The notes under the pieces are model-generated. The model did no database searches and was not told the DNA's origin. It was given only the letters and a program-made list of their open reading frames with translations. The position numbers and the translations under genes were made by a program. This document shows, one piece after another, positions 11,300 through 21,791 of a stretch of DNA of 64,000 nucleotides; position 1 is the first letter of the stretch; each line of letters starts with the position of its first letter. Origin of the DNA: Lotus japonicus (taxonomy: Eukaryota; Streptophyta; Magnoliopsida; Fabales; Fabaceae); assembly GCF_012489685.1 (NCBI RefSeq), contig NC_080041.1, positions 21,763,802 to 21,827,801 of the forward strand. The letters are read 5' to 3'.

Positions 11300-12339
11300 T
11301 CTCTTCATTTTCGCCATTAACAACTTTCGCGTTACTCAGCAGCTTTCGCATTTCCCTGCCCTCGCTCCTTTGGATTTCCCACCGGTCCTTCGTATCCGCT
11401 TCCAACTTCCTCACCACCCCCTGCTTGTTCCTTTCCTGGTGAGTTCCCTTACCTAAACCTTGCCTTTGCATGTTATTATCTTACTTTTATTTCCATTCAT
11501 AATGTCTTCGAAATGTCGCCCCAGAAACCCTTCTCAATATACCCCCTCGGCCTCCCCCTTTCAGCCTCAAACCGTGCCGAGGGCACCAAACAAACCACCT
11601 CCTTCCGGAGGGCCCCCCTTCGCTACCCTCCCCCCTGCAGTCCAGGACACCCCCTGTAACGCCTCAATTTCTCAACTGAGGAATCACATTAGTAACCTAA
11701 CAAAGTCTAAGGACTATTTTGCAATCCCTAAAATCCAAGGGTATTTTTTTTTTTTGAAATTGAGAATGAATACCATAGGGTTGGAAACACATGATAACTT
11801 TATTTAAATAACCTGTTTCCCGATATATAGTAATAATAGTTTACAACACCATAAATAAGGTTCAGAATAAACATGCGCACTTTAACAGTGGCGGAAGCAA
11901 GGCTTTAATAACAGAGTTCTCATATAGAAAAAGGAGACTCAAACATAGTCCACAAGAAGAGAAGCAAAGCTGCTTCTCACACCTCTACTCCACCGCTTAC
12001 AACTCGATCTCCAACTCGAGCAGCTAAGCCTCGGTGGAAGGATCTCCATCGCCTAATAGCGTTAAGCGCCCAAACAACAAGTAGCAAATAGAAAGGGTTA
12101 ACTCCATGTAATTACCACGTATAAAAGAGAAAAGCATGTTATTCAAATCTAATACATGCCATGGTAAGTAAGCTACCAATTTAATTCAGGATAGATGACA
12201 ACTCATCCTATCGATCATGAAATCGAATCATATATTTAACATAATTAAACATATCAGCATATCAGCAAAATCAACGATATGGTTTTAAAACAGATACCAA
12301 CAAAACTTAACAATATAAACTAACTCAGGAATCAATAAC

Positions 12340-12640
12340 TTAACAGCATAGGTTAATTCAGATAACAATAACTTCAACAACATAACATCAAATCAGATAT
12401 CAACAATCCTCAACAATATAACGACAAATCAGATATCAATAATCCTCAACAATATAACATCAAATCAGATATCATCAACCTCAATCTATATCATCTAATC
12501 AGATGTCAACAACCCCAACAATATCACATCAAACCATATATCAACGACCTCAACAATATAACATCAAACCAGATATCAACAATCCTCAACAATGTAACAA
12601 CAAATCAGATATCAATAATCCTCAACAATATCCATCAAAC
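12340..12640. repeat. Degenerate 35-40 bp tandem repeat
   Basis: Units like CAACAATATAACATCAAATC followed by AGATATCAAC recur about eight times with small changes. The homologous LTR at 47318-50000 has only one or two units at the matching place (around 49370-49440). Confidence 0.7.
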
Positions 12641-13185
12641 AATAACGTCTCGCAAGACGGGACAGTCCTGTGAAAATATCCACTCCACTGTCACTAAGTA
12701 ACGCCTCGAAGGACGGGATAGTCATGTGAAAATATCCACTCCACTACCACTTGATAACGCCTCGAAGGACGGGACAATGATAGGACACACCTCCTCATCG
12801 CCACTTATAACGTCATACATGACGGGACAATCATAGGACACACCTCCAGATCGCCACTTAGCGTCTCACAAGACGGGACAATCATAGGACACACCTCCTG
12901 ATCGCCACTTAGCGTCTCACAAGACGAGACAATCATAGGACACACCTCCTGATCGCCACTTAGCGTCTCACAAGACGGGACAATGATAGGACACACCTCC
13001 TCATTGCCACTTAGCGCCACTATGGACGGGACAATCACGTGGGACAATCACCACCACATTGCCACTTTAGGACATCTCGAAAGATGGGATAGTCATGTGA
13101 AAATATCCACTCCACCACCACTTGATAACGCCCCGAAAGACGGGACAGTCATGTGAAAATATCCACTCCACTGCCACTTCAAGCA
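12640..13185. repeat. 51-bp minisatellite in solo LTR
   Basis: The unit contains GACGGGACAATCATAGGACA and CACCTCCTGATCGCCACTTA. Successive copies at 12856 and 12907 are exactly 51 bp apart. Longer related units with AAAATATCCACTCCACT flank the core. About ten units are present. Because 51 is a multiple of 3, the minus strand shows an 80-codon open frame of 17-residue repeats, which is a by-product. The sister LTR has about one unit (49236-49305). Confidence 0.85.
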
Positions 13186-16100
13186 AACCAAAACATCTCA
13201 TCCAACTCAGTAGTCACTCAAACAACAATCTCAAATTCAATAATCAAATCAGGATAACCACATGTTATTCATATTATCAACCAACATAAATCAATTCAAT
13301 TACACACCAACTCAGTTCAATGACAGAAACCAGTAAACGGCCGAAGCCTCTCAGAAAACGGAGACACACGTCTCAATAAGTTTACTCGGCCGAAGCCTTT
13401 AGAAAACATTTGGCACAAGCCTCAGAAACAGTCAATATAAGCAAGCATACAACATTGCAAGCATAATAATCATAATCCAATGCCAATCAATATAAACATC
13501 TTCATCTCAAACGCAGGCAGTGCGATAAAAGCATGCAAGACTCAAAGACGCGCTAAAACTGAGTTACCCTTACCTTAGCCAATTTCTCCATCCAAGCCCA
13601 ACATCCCATTCCAATCCAAAATAAAGTTCCCGAACTCAGCAAGTTCCCCGGACGTCCTCCTCAGTTGTGAAACCTCACTAATTGCTCCAAAGTCTCTTTC
13701 CTCAGCTCAACCTGTTCCAAACCTTAAGCAAAGTATCATTGCTCAGTCGCTAAGAAACAATACAACTAATAACACTATCAAACCCGAAAAGAAGCTTTCG
13801 AAGCTCTAGAGTTCGACATTCAGGCACGAATGGACAATAAGACATGTTTTCGCTAAAATGCGCATAACTCGAGCTACAGAACTCGGAATGACACGAAACC
13901 AACACCAAAATTTCGACAATCGAAAGAGCTACGCTATAGCTCAGGTCATAGAGACCCAAAAATTATTTTTGGACACGGTACCCTAACAAACAGGTTTCGG
14001 CCACTCTCAAAAATAGGGTTTCCGAACTTTTTCTTCGATCTAAATCAATTCCTAGGTATTCTTAGGCGATATCTAGGCCAGGGAAACTCTCAGAAAAATT
14101 ATCGGATCGAAAACTAGAACAGGGGTATTTTGGTCAAGATTTTTAGCTCGGAAACTCAAAATCAGAATTTCGAAAAACAAATTAGATGGGGACGTCACCA
14201 ACGACGCTTATGACAACTAATCCTACTAGCGCTAAGCTCAGTCGAGAGTTTTAAGTCTAAAGGTCGAAGCTTTGGTCAAAAATGGGTTTTTTCGAGCAGA
14301 ATTGAAACTCGGCGGCAATTCGGCGAGATTCGGTGAAATGTAATCCACTAAACATGCTCTTGGGCATGCAGGGAATAAGTTTAGATAGAGAGATCGAGTT
14401 ATTTGGACAGTTTTACAAAAAGCTCAAAACTTTGAGCACAGAAAGACATAGAGAAAAGCGACAGAATTTAAGATCAGAGGTAAGGAAAAGCATTAGCAAC
14501 TGTCAGTGCGACGATCAGGCAAGAAACGGCGAAAAGATCTCCTCCCCCTCTCTTCCTCCTTGCTCACGGCCACCATGGGTGAAAAATGGTGAGTTTTGTG
14601 ATTTTTTTCCTATTTATAGGAGAGTGAAATCGCGGGAAAATGAATATTTCGCGATTCCGATTTTTCCTGCACATTCCTCCGTGAATTCTAAGATAGGTTC
14701 TGGCGACAGAATTCCAGAACTCAAAACAGGTTTCTCAGAATTTAAGCAAACCATCCAAAGTCGGTGTAAATCTATTTTACCCGAAAAACTACTTTTTTGC
14801 AGTTGATGTCGGAAGACAAAACTTCCTTCTGAAGAAAGATTGGAAACATCGAAAGAAATGGGTGTGCGCGTGTGGAATCTTCGTTTGAAGCTCCGAATAG
14901 AAAAAGTCTTCATCAACCGTTTATTTTAGGTTTCTTGAGCTATCAGGGTTTTAGTTTCGGCAAACCTCCGAGAACTAGAATCGGACGTTCGTACATTCCA
15001 GGGTTTCGTATCGAAACGCTTGTCATGGAAGGATTAAGAGAAGTTCTAACATTTCTCTGAAGATTTTTGGAATTAGTTTCCATCGTGTCTTAAAGTGCAA
15101 ATTAGTCGTTTACTGACGCTCTCGTCCTAGGTATAAGCGGATACTACTTGTGCTATAACTATATCGACTATAGTACTATTCTTAGTCATTTCCTGAACTT
15201 TCTTATTCATAATATTAATCCAACCATCAACGAAAGTCAAGTTCCTCTCACGCTTACACAGAATCCTATGCGTGAGCTGGACATTATTTATTGATTTAAT
15301 TCTAAAATCTTGGGTCTTACACCCGCACCCAAGAGGCTATTGACCAAGCATCAGAACTCACCACCGTCGATTCTGTCACCGACGTTTCCCGTAGGGTTGG
15401 AGGGTTTTGCTATGCGAAACCCCTAGAGGGCCTTCTCCGTACTTCCGGTTGCAAAGGCCAAGACCGTCCGTGGCAACATCGTGTAGTTAACGACTTCAAG
15501 TTCTCCCATTTTTCCTTTGTGTACGACTACGTGGTCTTAGCCCTTGGGATAAAGTTTCCCTTGTCGCCATTCTTCTGCCAAGTGCTGAGTAAGATCAGCG
15601 TTGCCCCTTGCCAACAACATCCCAACGCTTGGGCTTTTATGAGGTGTTTCTAGATCCTCTGTGACACCATCAAGGTCGATACCTCGCCTTCCCTTTTCTT
15701 TTTTTTTTACGAGGTGGACCTTAAATCTTTGCAGACCCATGGCTGGGTTTCCCTGAAGTCTCGCCCGGGCTGCAAACGACTTAACCCCTACTAGAGCGAC
15801 CCCCAACTTGGCTTTGCCCACCGATATTTCCGGGTGATCGTTCATCCGGCCTACCTCGAAACCTTTACTTAGAGAAACGAGACTGGTCTCTTCCCATTTT
15901 ATTGGACTGAGAGCCCTCGTTACATAGATGACCCTCTCGAGGCATCTTTGACTGCCAAATAGAGAATTTCTCTCAACTTTCTCGCCCAGTTCCCTGTCCT
16001 GGACTACGTCGCATTACTTAACACCAACAAAGTCTCCACGGTATTTTTTCATTTTTAACCGTTCTCGTTTTGATTTTCAGTAAACATGAAGTTCTCCTCC

Positions 16101-17364
16101 GCCGAACTCCTGAACGCCTTTACCTCCGGGAACATTGAAGGCGGGAAAAGGAAACGTTCTTCGGCGAGCGCCTCTGGCGGTAGCCCACCCAAGAAGAAAA
16201 CTCCTCCAAATGCCTCGAGCGCCGTGGTTGCTCCCAAACCAATTTCGGGGGGCTAAACTGTCTCATCCAAGGTTGGCGTCGCCGATCAGCCCTCACACGT
16301 GAGCGGAAACGTCCAGGCACCCCCTCAAGAGCTCGGGCCTTCTTCTCAACAAGGTGAGGCGGGCGCCCCGTCGACTCCTGCCTTTCATTCCGCTGGAACC
16401 CCACATGAGGGGAAAATCCATCGGTTCCTCCCAGTCATTCACCACTCCTCGCCCAGTCCATCAATCAACCTTCCAACAATCCCCCGGTCTCGAACCTTCT
16501 TGGAGCTGGTGGTGAAAAAGAAAGTTCCTCCACGGGCCGTCCCAAGAGTCCTTCCGCTGGCTCCTTTAGCAATCCCTTCGCCTTCCTCCTTTCTCACCCT
16601 TTCTTCGAGAAACTGAGGGGATCTCAGAATAATGACTCCAACAGTGTGGCCCAGGAAGCAGTGTCGAGCCACCTCCGCGCTGGATGTTTGTTTGCCCTGG
16701 TCGCCCGGCGTTCCGAGCACATAGTGGGGGTTGAAGAGCTTCGCCAAGAAGTAGAAAAGCTCCGCTCCAACAACCGCTTAGCTAATAAACACTGTGCCGA
16801 TCTGACCACTGAGTGGCTCAGAAAGACAAGCTGAAGAAGATGACAGAAATGGTTTGCAAGGTGAAGATGGATTTGAGCGCGGCCAATGAGAGGGAGAAAG
16901 AACTTGAGGATCGACAACAAGAGATGCAGCGGCATCTTGACACTAAAGCGGAAATTGCCGCCTCCAAGGATTAGGCCCTCGCTGCTAAAGACAAGGAACT
17001 CGAGTCCCTATGCGACGAGCTGGTGGAGAAGGACAAAACCCTCGCCTAGGCGAGATCTGATTTGGCGGCCAAGGACAAGGTTGTCAATGATCTGGAGACC
17101 CAGGCTAAGTCCGCCGTCGGGGCCCTTGAAGAAAGATTGAGGGCTGAAGCTGTTGCGGCCGCGGCCAAGGAGCGTGTGCGCGACTTTTTCCTCGCTAAGG
17201 CTCAAATGAAGTTCCTCCACCCCACCGCCAACTTAGGTCCCATGGGGGTTTTTAAGGCCATCATCACCCTTGCTGGTCTGGAGGATCCACCAGGACTCGT
17301 GGATCTTTATCTGGAGGATGTTGTGGAGGAGGAAGAAAAAGAAGAAGAAAGAAATGATAATTAA

Positions 17365-18073
17365 TTATAAACAATTGTAACCTCAGTTTTACTTTGGCCC
17401 GCTGGGCATGAACTTAAGTTTTTCCGAGCTTTTAGTTTTATCCAAACAACAACCATTTTTAATGTTTATTTAATTTCTCAATTCTATTTATGTTTGAATA
17501 TTGTCGCGCTATGTTATATGCTCTCCACTTAGATCTAAATTACGTTTGGAGATTCCGAATGTGTGTGGGGTAACTAGGACTTTTGCTCGGTTTTTTTTTT
17601 TCATCGAGGTTTTTGGTCATACGCTTTTCCCATAAGAAAAGGCATGGCCTCGCCAACTCTACTCGACAACGACTTATGGGGGCTCGGGTCCCAATGGCCA
17701 TGTGGGTTGCCCAAGGCTTTGCCTAGTTAAAGATGCTCACCCATTTTTCGGGGAGACTTTTGCGGATAAGAAGCTTATCCCACACATCGCGAACGGATGA
17801 CGACAACTTGCGTCGGACTTTCCAAAGTGATCCCCAGACATCAAGGTCATGTTGGGATCGCTACCTTCAAGGAATTTTTCCCACCTAACACTCACCGCAA
17901 TTCAGTTTTGATTGAAATTGTTTAATACGAATTTTGTATTTTTCAATCAGACGTTTAGCCAACAAACTCCCGAGATGGAGAACAAGAACGTGTCTTTGTT
18001 TTTAATCCTAGGGTCACCATGACTCCTGCTTGCCGGATCGCTGACCCAGGAAGCATTTCCTCCCTTCAATTTC
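17365..18073. other. Spacer between antisense ORF and integrase
   Basis: Non-coding internal sequence of the Tat element, with convergent ends of the plus-strand ORF and minus-strand pol. I see no further feature. Confidence 0.5.
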
Positions 18074-19425
18074 TTAGTTGTAGTAGTATCGCAGGTTCAA
18101 TGCGTTCCAAGACCGCGACACTCGTCTTCCGTCCAAGCTTTCAAGGTGGTAATCCCCTTTGCCCAACGCCTTTAAAATCCTATAGGGACCTTCCCAACTT
18201 GGGCTCAGTTTATTCCCCGTTTTTCCAGTCCGCCTTTTGAGAACAATGCCACCTTCTTGCATTGCCCGTGGACAGACCTTAGTATCATATTTCACCGCAG
18301 CCCGCTGCTTCATCGCCGGCTCCCGTATGCGAGCCTCTTCATGAGTTTCAGACAACAGATCCAACTCTATCGCCATGTTGAAAGAATTCTCGCCCTCAAG
18401 CTGTGGCTCCGTCCGCCACGAGCTGTTGTCTATCTTTACTAGTAACATGGCGTCAGCCCCATAAGTCATCCTAAATGGAGTCTCCTTCGTGTCGAGTTTG
18501 GCGTCGTGTTGTAAGACCAGATTACTACCGGGAGTTCATCCAACCAGGGCCCTTTTGCATCATCAAGCCGGCGCATCAACCCACGCAGGATCACCTTGTT
18601 TGCTGACTCTGCCTGTCTGTTGGTCTGAGGATGCACAACTGAAGAGAATCTCATCTGAATACCCATTTCCTTGTAGAATTCCCGCGTTTGGTTACTCGTG
18701 AAGTGTGTCCCATTGTCTGAAACGATCGCCTTGGGTACCCCAAACCTGCACATGATTCTTTTCCAGTAGAAATTTACGATCTTTGTTGCAGTGATACTGG
18801 GGAGAGGTTCTGCTTCTATCCACTTCGTAAAGTAGTCTACCACCACAAGAATAAACTTCATTTGTGATCTGGCGGTTGGGAAAGGTCCGACCAAACCAGC
18901 CCCCCACATGGCGAAGGGCCAAGGTGCACTAATCGTGGCCAACTGCTCTGGCGGCGCTTTCAGCAAATCCGCAAAAACTTGGCATTTTTCACATCTTTTT
19001 ACAAATTCTGAACAATCCTTTCTCATTGTGGGCCAGTAGAAACCTGCCCTAAGGACTTTACACGCCAGGGACCTTCCCCCGATGTGGCTAGTGCATACTC
19101 CCTCATGGACCTCCGACATGACCGCCTCGTACTTCTCTGGCGATAGACACCTTAACAAGGGCGAGCTAAAACCCGGCGAAACAACGTGCCATCAAGCAGA
19201 GTGTAATGCCCCGCCTCTCGCCTCTATTCCTTTGTGTATTTCACCACCTCGCTTGGTTTCCCTGCCAAAATGTCCGCGATGGGGTCTATCCAAGTTTCTT
19301 GCCGGCTAACACAAGCCACTAGTTCCCCTTCGATACTCGGGCTGGTTAACGTCTCTTGGATCACACTCCGATTATTCCTAGGCTTCCGGGTGCTTGCCAG
19401 CTTAGCCAGCGCGCCCGCCCTCTGA
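18074..19425 (-). pseudogene. Tat element integrase region of pol
   Basis: Minus-strand frames cover the RNase H/integrase linker (LAKLAS near 19400), a zinc-binding part (H...H then CEKCQVF), and the catalytic core. The core shows D in VVVDYFTKWIEAE, D in IVSDNGTHF and E in NRQAESANK, that is the D,D,E triad. The C-terminal part near 18074-18469 has VLKRRTGKTGNKLSPSWEGPY. At least one in-frame stop (after KYTKE) and a frameshift near 18467 break it. The spacing is that of gypsy integrases, which insert the DNA copy into the genome. Not functional now. Confidence 0.88.
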
Positions 19426-19429
19426 TTCT

Positions 19430-19833
19430 TTGGAGCAATATTTGAGATTTCAGTTTAAAGCAAATAATAATCAGGCGGAGTACGAGGCGCTGATTGCGGG
19501 TTTGAAGCTAGCAATTGAAGTCCAGATCGTCAGGTTTCTCGTCAGGACAGATTCACTACTAGTGGCAAATCAGGTAATGAATTTTTCAGGTAAAAGAGCC
19601 TATTCTGGTCAAGTATCTGGAGCAAGTGCGTCTTCTGATGGGCCAGATACTTGACCAGAATAGGCTCTTTTACCTGAAAAATTCATTACCTGATTTGCCA
19701 CTAGTAGTGAATCTGTCCTGACGAGAAAACTGACGATCTGGACTTCAATTGCTAGCTTCAAACCCGCAATCAGCGCCTCGTACTCCGCCTGATTATTATT
19801 TGCTTTAAACTGAAATCTCAAATATTGCTCCAA
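19430..19833. repeat. 404-bp foldback: 191-bp arms, 22-bp loop
   Basis: Positions 19430-19620 and 19643-19833 are inverted repeats, by eye with a single mismatch (GTCAGG against GTCAGT) over 191 bp. The loop is 19621-19642. The two strands therefore encode the same second-RNase-H peptide (LRFQFKANNNQAEYEALIAG) in both directions. The loop continues the reading frame of the left arm, so the left arm plus loop is an inverted duplicate inserted in place of normal pol sequence. This is consistent with strand switching during reverse transcription or repair. A transcript would form a near-perfect 190-bp hairpin. Confidence 0.93.
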
Positions 19834-20025
19834 TGTCAGCTCTCTTGGCCCTTGCAGCGTCACCCTAGCCCCGCTTCCGTTTTCGTTTGATGACTCGTCC
19901 ACGAATAGTGTCCACTGTGTATTCACCCTTTCGCCGGGTTCTGGTGTCAACTCTACCACGAAGTCTGCCAAGGCTTGCGCTCCTACCTTCCCCCTCTTTC
20001 CATACTGCAAACCATACTCTGACAA
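19643..20025 (-). pseudogene. Second, archaeal-like RNase H of Tat pol
   Basis: The minus strand reads WTLFVDESSNENGSGARV, then NNNQAEYEALIAGLKLA, then VRTDSLLVANQV. These contain the D, E and D of the RNase H active site in the order seen in the extra RNase H that marks the Tat lineage. The domain is cut at its C-terminus by the foldback. It lies directly after the normal RNase H of pol. Dead copy. Confidence 0.85.
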
Positions 20026-20034
20026 TTCTATCGA

Positions 20035-20860
20035 CTATGCTACTAGTCTCCCTGATAGATCTGGCTTCTGCAACACTTGTCTCAAGGGAAAATCAGTCCT
20101 TACCTTTACCTGGAAACTTTGGAAATACGGCCACAGGCGTCTAGCGGTCATGAGCACGGCTAGCGCCGCCTTCTCTATCTTCTGATACCTAGTCTCCGCT
20201 CCTCGCAGCGTGTGACTCACGAAGTAGACAACTTTCTGCTCGTTGTCTATTTCTTGAAGGATTACCGAGCTGATCGCATGGTCGCCTACCGAGAAGTACA
20301 AATGCAGAGGAAGACCTTGAGCGGGCTTCGATAGGACGTGCGATGCAGATAAGAGCTCCTTCAGGCGGCTGAAAGCCTCTTCACATTCTGAAGTCCATTC
20401 AAACGTTGCGTTTCTCTTGAGGCACTTAAAGAACGGAGCCGACTTGTCGCCCGAGTGAGGGAGGAATCTTGAAAGGGCTGCGATCCTTCCCGTAAGGCGT
20501 TGGACTTCTTTTGCGTTGCTAGGGCTCTTCATTTGTTGTATCGCCCTACACTTGTCCGAGTTGATCTTGATCCCTCTTGATGTAATCATGAAACCTAAGA
20601 ATTTTCCTCCTTGTATTCCAAAGGAACACTTCTCCGGATTTAGACGCATGTTGTGTTTCCGGAGCTCGCCAAAAGCTTCTGACAGGTCCTCATGATGGCT
20701 CGCCCCTCGGACTAACTTCACAATCATATCATCTACATAGACCTTCATGTTTCTCCCAACCTGTTGGCGAAAACTCTGTCCATCAATCTTTGATACGTTG
20801 CCCCCGGATTTTTCAATCCAAATGGCATCGTCTGGTAGCAGTAATTTACCACGTCGTGGG
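20035..20860 (-). pseudogene. Gypsy reverse transcriptase C-half and RNase H
   Basis: On the minus strand the remaining reverse transcriptase starts at NYCYQTMPFGLKNPGATYQ, then needs a frame change before VYVDDMIVK, the catalytic YVDD. FLGFMITSRGIKIN, the thumb with LTGRIAALSRFLP, and the normal RNase H start (HLYFSVGDHAISSV, VYFVSHTL) follow. The N-half of the enzyme is absent because the sequence joins directly to the leader next to the primer site at about 20845. Confidence 0.9.
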
Positions 20861-20861
20861 T

Positions 20862-20884
20862 TCGATCCCCACAAACGGCGCCAA
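20862..20884 (-). other. Primer binding site of the Tat element
   Basis: The minus strand reads TTGGCGCCGTTTGTGGGGAT immediately inside the right (5') LTR, which starts at 20886. This sequence is a common primer site in gypsy elements of the Tat group. It fixes the element's orientation. Confidence 0.75.
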
Positions 20885-20885
20885 A

Positions 20886-21178
20886 TGTTCCGGCCAAGAA
20901 CATAGAGATAGGGTATAGTCCCTAGAGTGAAGGGATTACAACTAGAGAGAGAATCTAGAGAGGGAAATGTGCAACTGCCTAGAGAGAGTGTGTAACCGCT
21001 TAGAGAGAGAAAATAACTGAATTAAGAGTTTGTTATTGATCGAATTAGCCAAGAGCCTCTTACATGTGGTAACCGCTCCCTATTTATAGGCTAGGGGCTG
21101 AGCTTTGTGGGTTTAACTACCCTCGCGAGGCCCAACTCTGAGCCTGTAAGACCACCACGAGAAGGGCAGCCCTGGGCA
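20886..21178 (-). repeat. Tat element 5' LTR, truncated
   Basis: It matches 10392-10690 closely, including the minus-strand TATA box near 21083-21096, apart from a small internal deletion. Homology stops around 21178, so the outer (U3) end is missing and the element's flank is lost. Confidence 0.8.
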
Positions 21179-21458
21179 AGAAATTTCATAGCTTCTAATT
21201 CTTAAAAAATTTCTTTGATTGACACCTTACGACATCTTAAAGCATTTTTAAAATACTTTTTACTTAGTTACTCGTCCAAATTGCAATCCTAATAGGATAT
21301 ATGTGTTCAAAGTAATTTTTCACATCAATTTTAATTCAAAATTTTCTATCATCACATAATCAAATACTAATTTTTAATGTAGCACATGGCCCACCCACGT
21401 GACGAAAACGTGCACAAGGGCTTGATAGTCATTGCACACTGTTCTCCAAGCTTCCCCT

Positions 21459-21468
21459 ATATATACCT
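21459..21468 (+). promoter_or_regulatory. TATA box for TFIIA gamma gene
   Basis: CCTATATATACC lies about 330 bp before the start codon. A second candidate, GGTATAAAAAG, is at 21486-21496. The proximal promoter starts only about 280 bp from the truncated gypsy LTR. Confidence 0.5.
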
Positions 21469-21791
21469 TCAGCTCCAAATTCTAGGGTATAAAAAGCCCC
21501 AAATTTCTCCGCTCCCAAACGCAATCGAGCCAAACCCGAACGTTAACTGAGACCAGAAGAAAAGCAAAAACATCCACTCCCTCCTCTTCACCAGTCTCCA
21601 ACGTCGCCACCCGATTCGTAATCAGAATCTCAACCCTTCGATCTCCATTTTCGTTTTGATTCACCGTTCTTACTGTGATTTTGATTTCGATTTCTTTCCA
21701 ATTTTCTGACTCTGAATTTTTCTTCATGTTTCGATTCTGTTGTTGTTGTTGTGATAATCTGAGTTAACCGTTGCAGATCGCGTTTCGCAAA

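Larger units (their letters stand above)
11655..15321 (-). mobile_element. Solo LTR, 3667 bp, family A
   Basis: It is bounded by TGTAACGCC and GGTCTTACA. The flanks are CCCCC (11650-11654) and CCCGC (15322-15326), 4 of 5 matching. Removing the element and one flank copy restores the reading frame of the antisense ORF, independent proof of the boundaries. On the minus strand it starts TGTAAGACCC and has a TATA box CCTATAAATA at 14611-14620. It is homologous over its whole length to 47318-50000, but about 1 kb longer, mainly because of expanded tandem repeats (12340-13185). No internal region is attached. Confidence 0.88.
11502..17364 (+). pseudogene. Antisense extra ORF (aORF) of Tat element, broken
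   Basis: The first part (11502-11654) encodes a basic, Pro/Ser-rich N-terminus. It is cut by the solo LTR 11655-15321, after which the same frame resumes at once. The second part runs 15327-15653 and includes FPLSPFFCQVLSKI and NAWAFMRCF, motifs shared by plant transposon-associated proteins, then hits a stop. A GT...AG stretch of 40 bp (about 16039-16079) may be an intron. From 16086 a Lys/Ser-rich segment (KKKTPP) and a coiled-coil (ELRQEVEKLRSNNRLANKH, then repeated Ala/Lys/Glu heptads) follow, with several stops and frame changes. The acidic C-terminus ends at 17364. GC-rich third positions differ from the host genes. Its role is unknown. Confidence 0.7.
10392..21178 (-). mobile_element. 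Ty3-gypsy (Tat-type) retrotransposon, deleted
   Basis: Matching sequences start TGTTCCGGCCAAGAACATAG at 10392 and 20886 and define two LTRs in direct orientation. Between them on the minus strand lie a primer site (TTGGCGCCGTTTGTGGGGAT) beside the right LTR, the reverse transcriptase C-half, RNase H, a second archaeal-like RNase H and integrase. An antisense extra ORF then lies between integrase and the left LTR. A second RNase H plus an antisense ORF at that place is typical of the Tat lineage. Gag, protease and the N-half of reverse transcriptase are deleted. The right LTR is truncated and no target duplication can be scored. The element is dead. Confidence 0.85.

Noticed and set aside
12805..13047. 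80-codon repeat protein
   Set aside because: It is generated by a 51-bp minisatellite inside a solo LTR.
12640..13185. CRISPR-like array
   Set aside because: The units are contiguous without unique spacers, and the DNA is plant nuclear.
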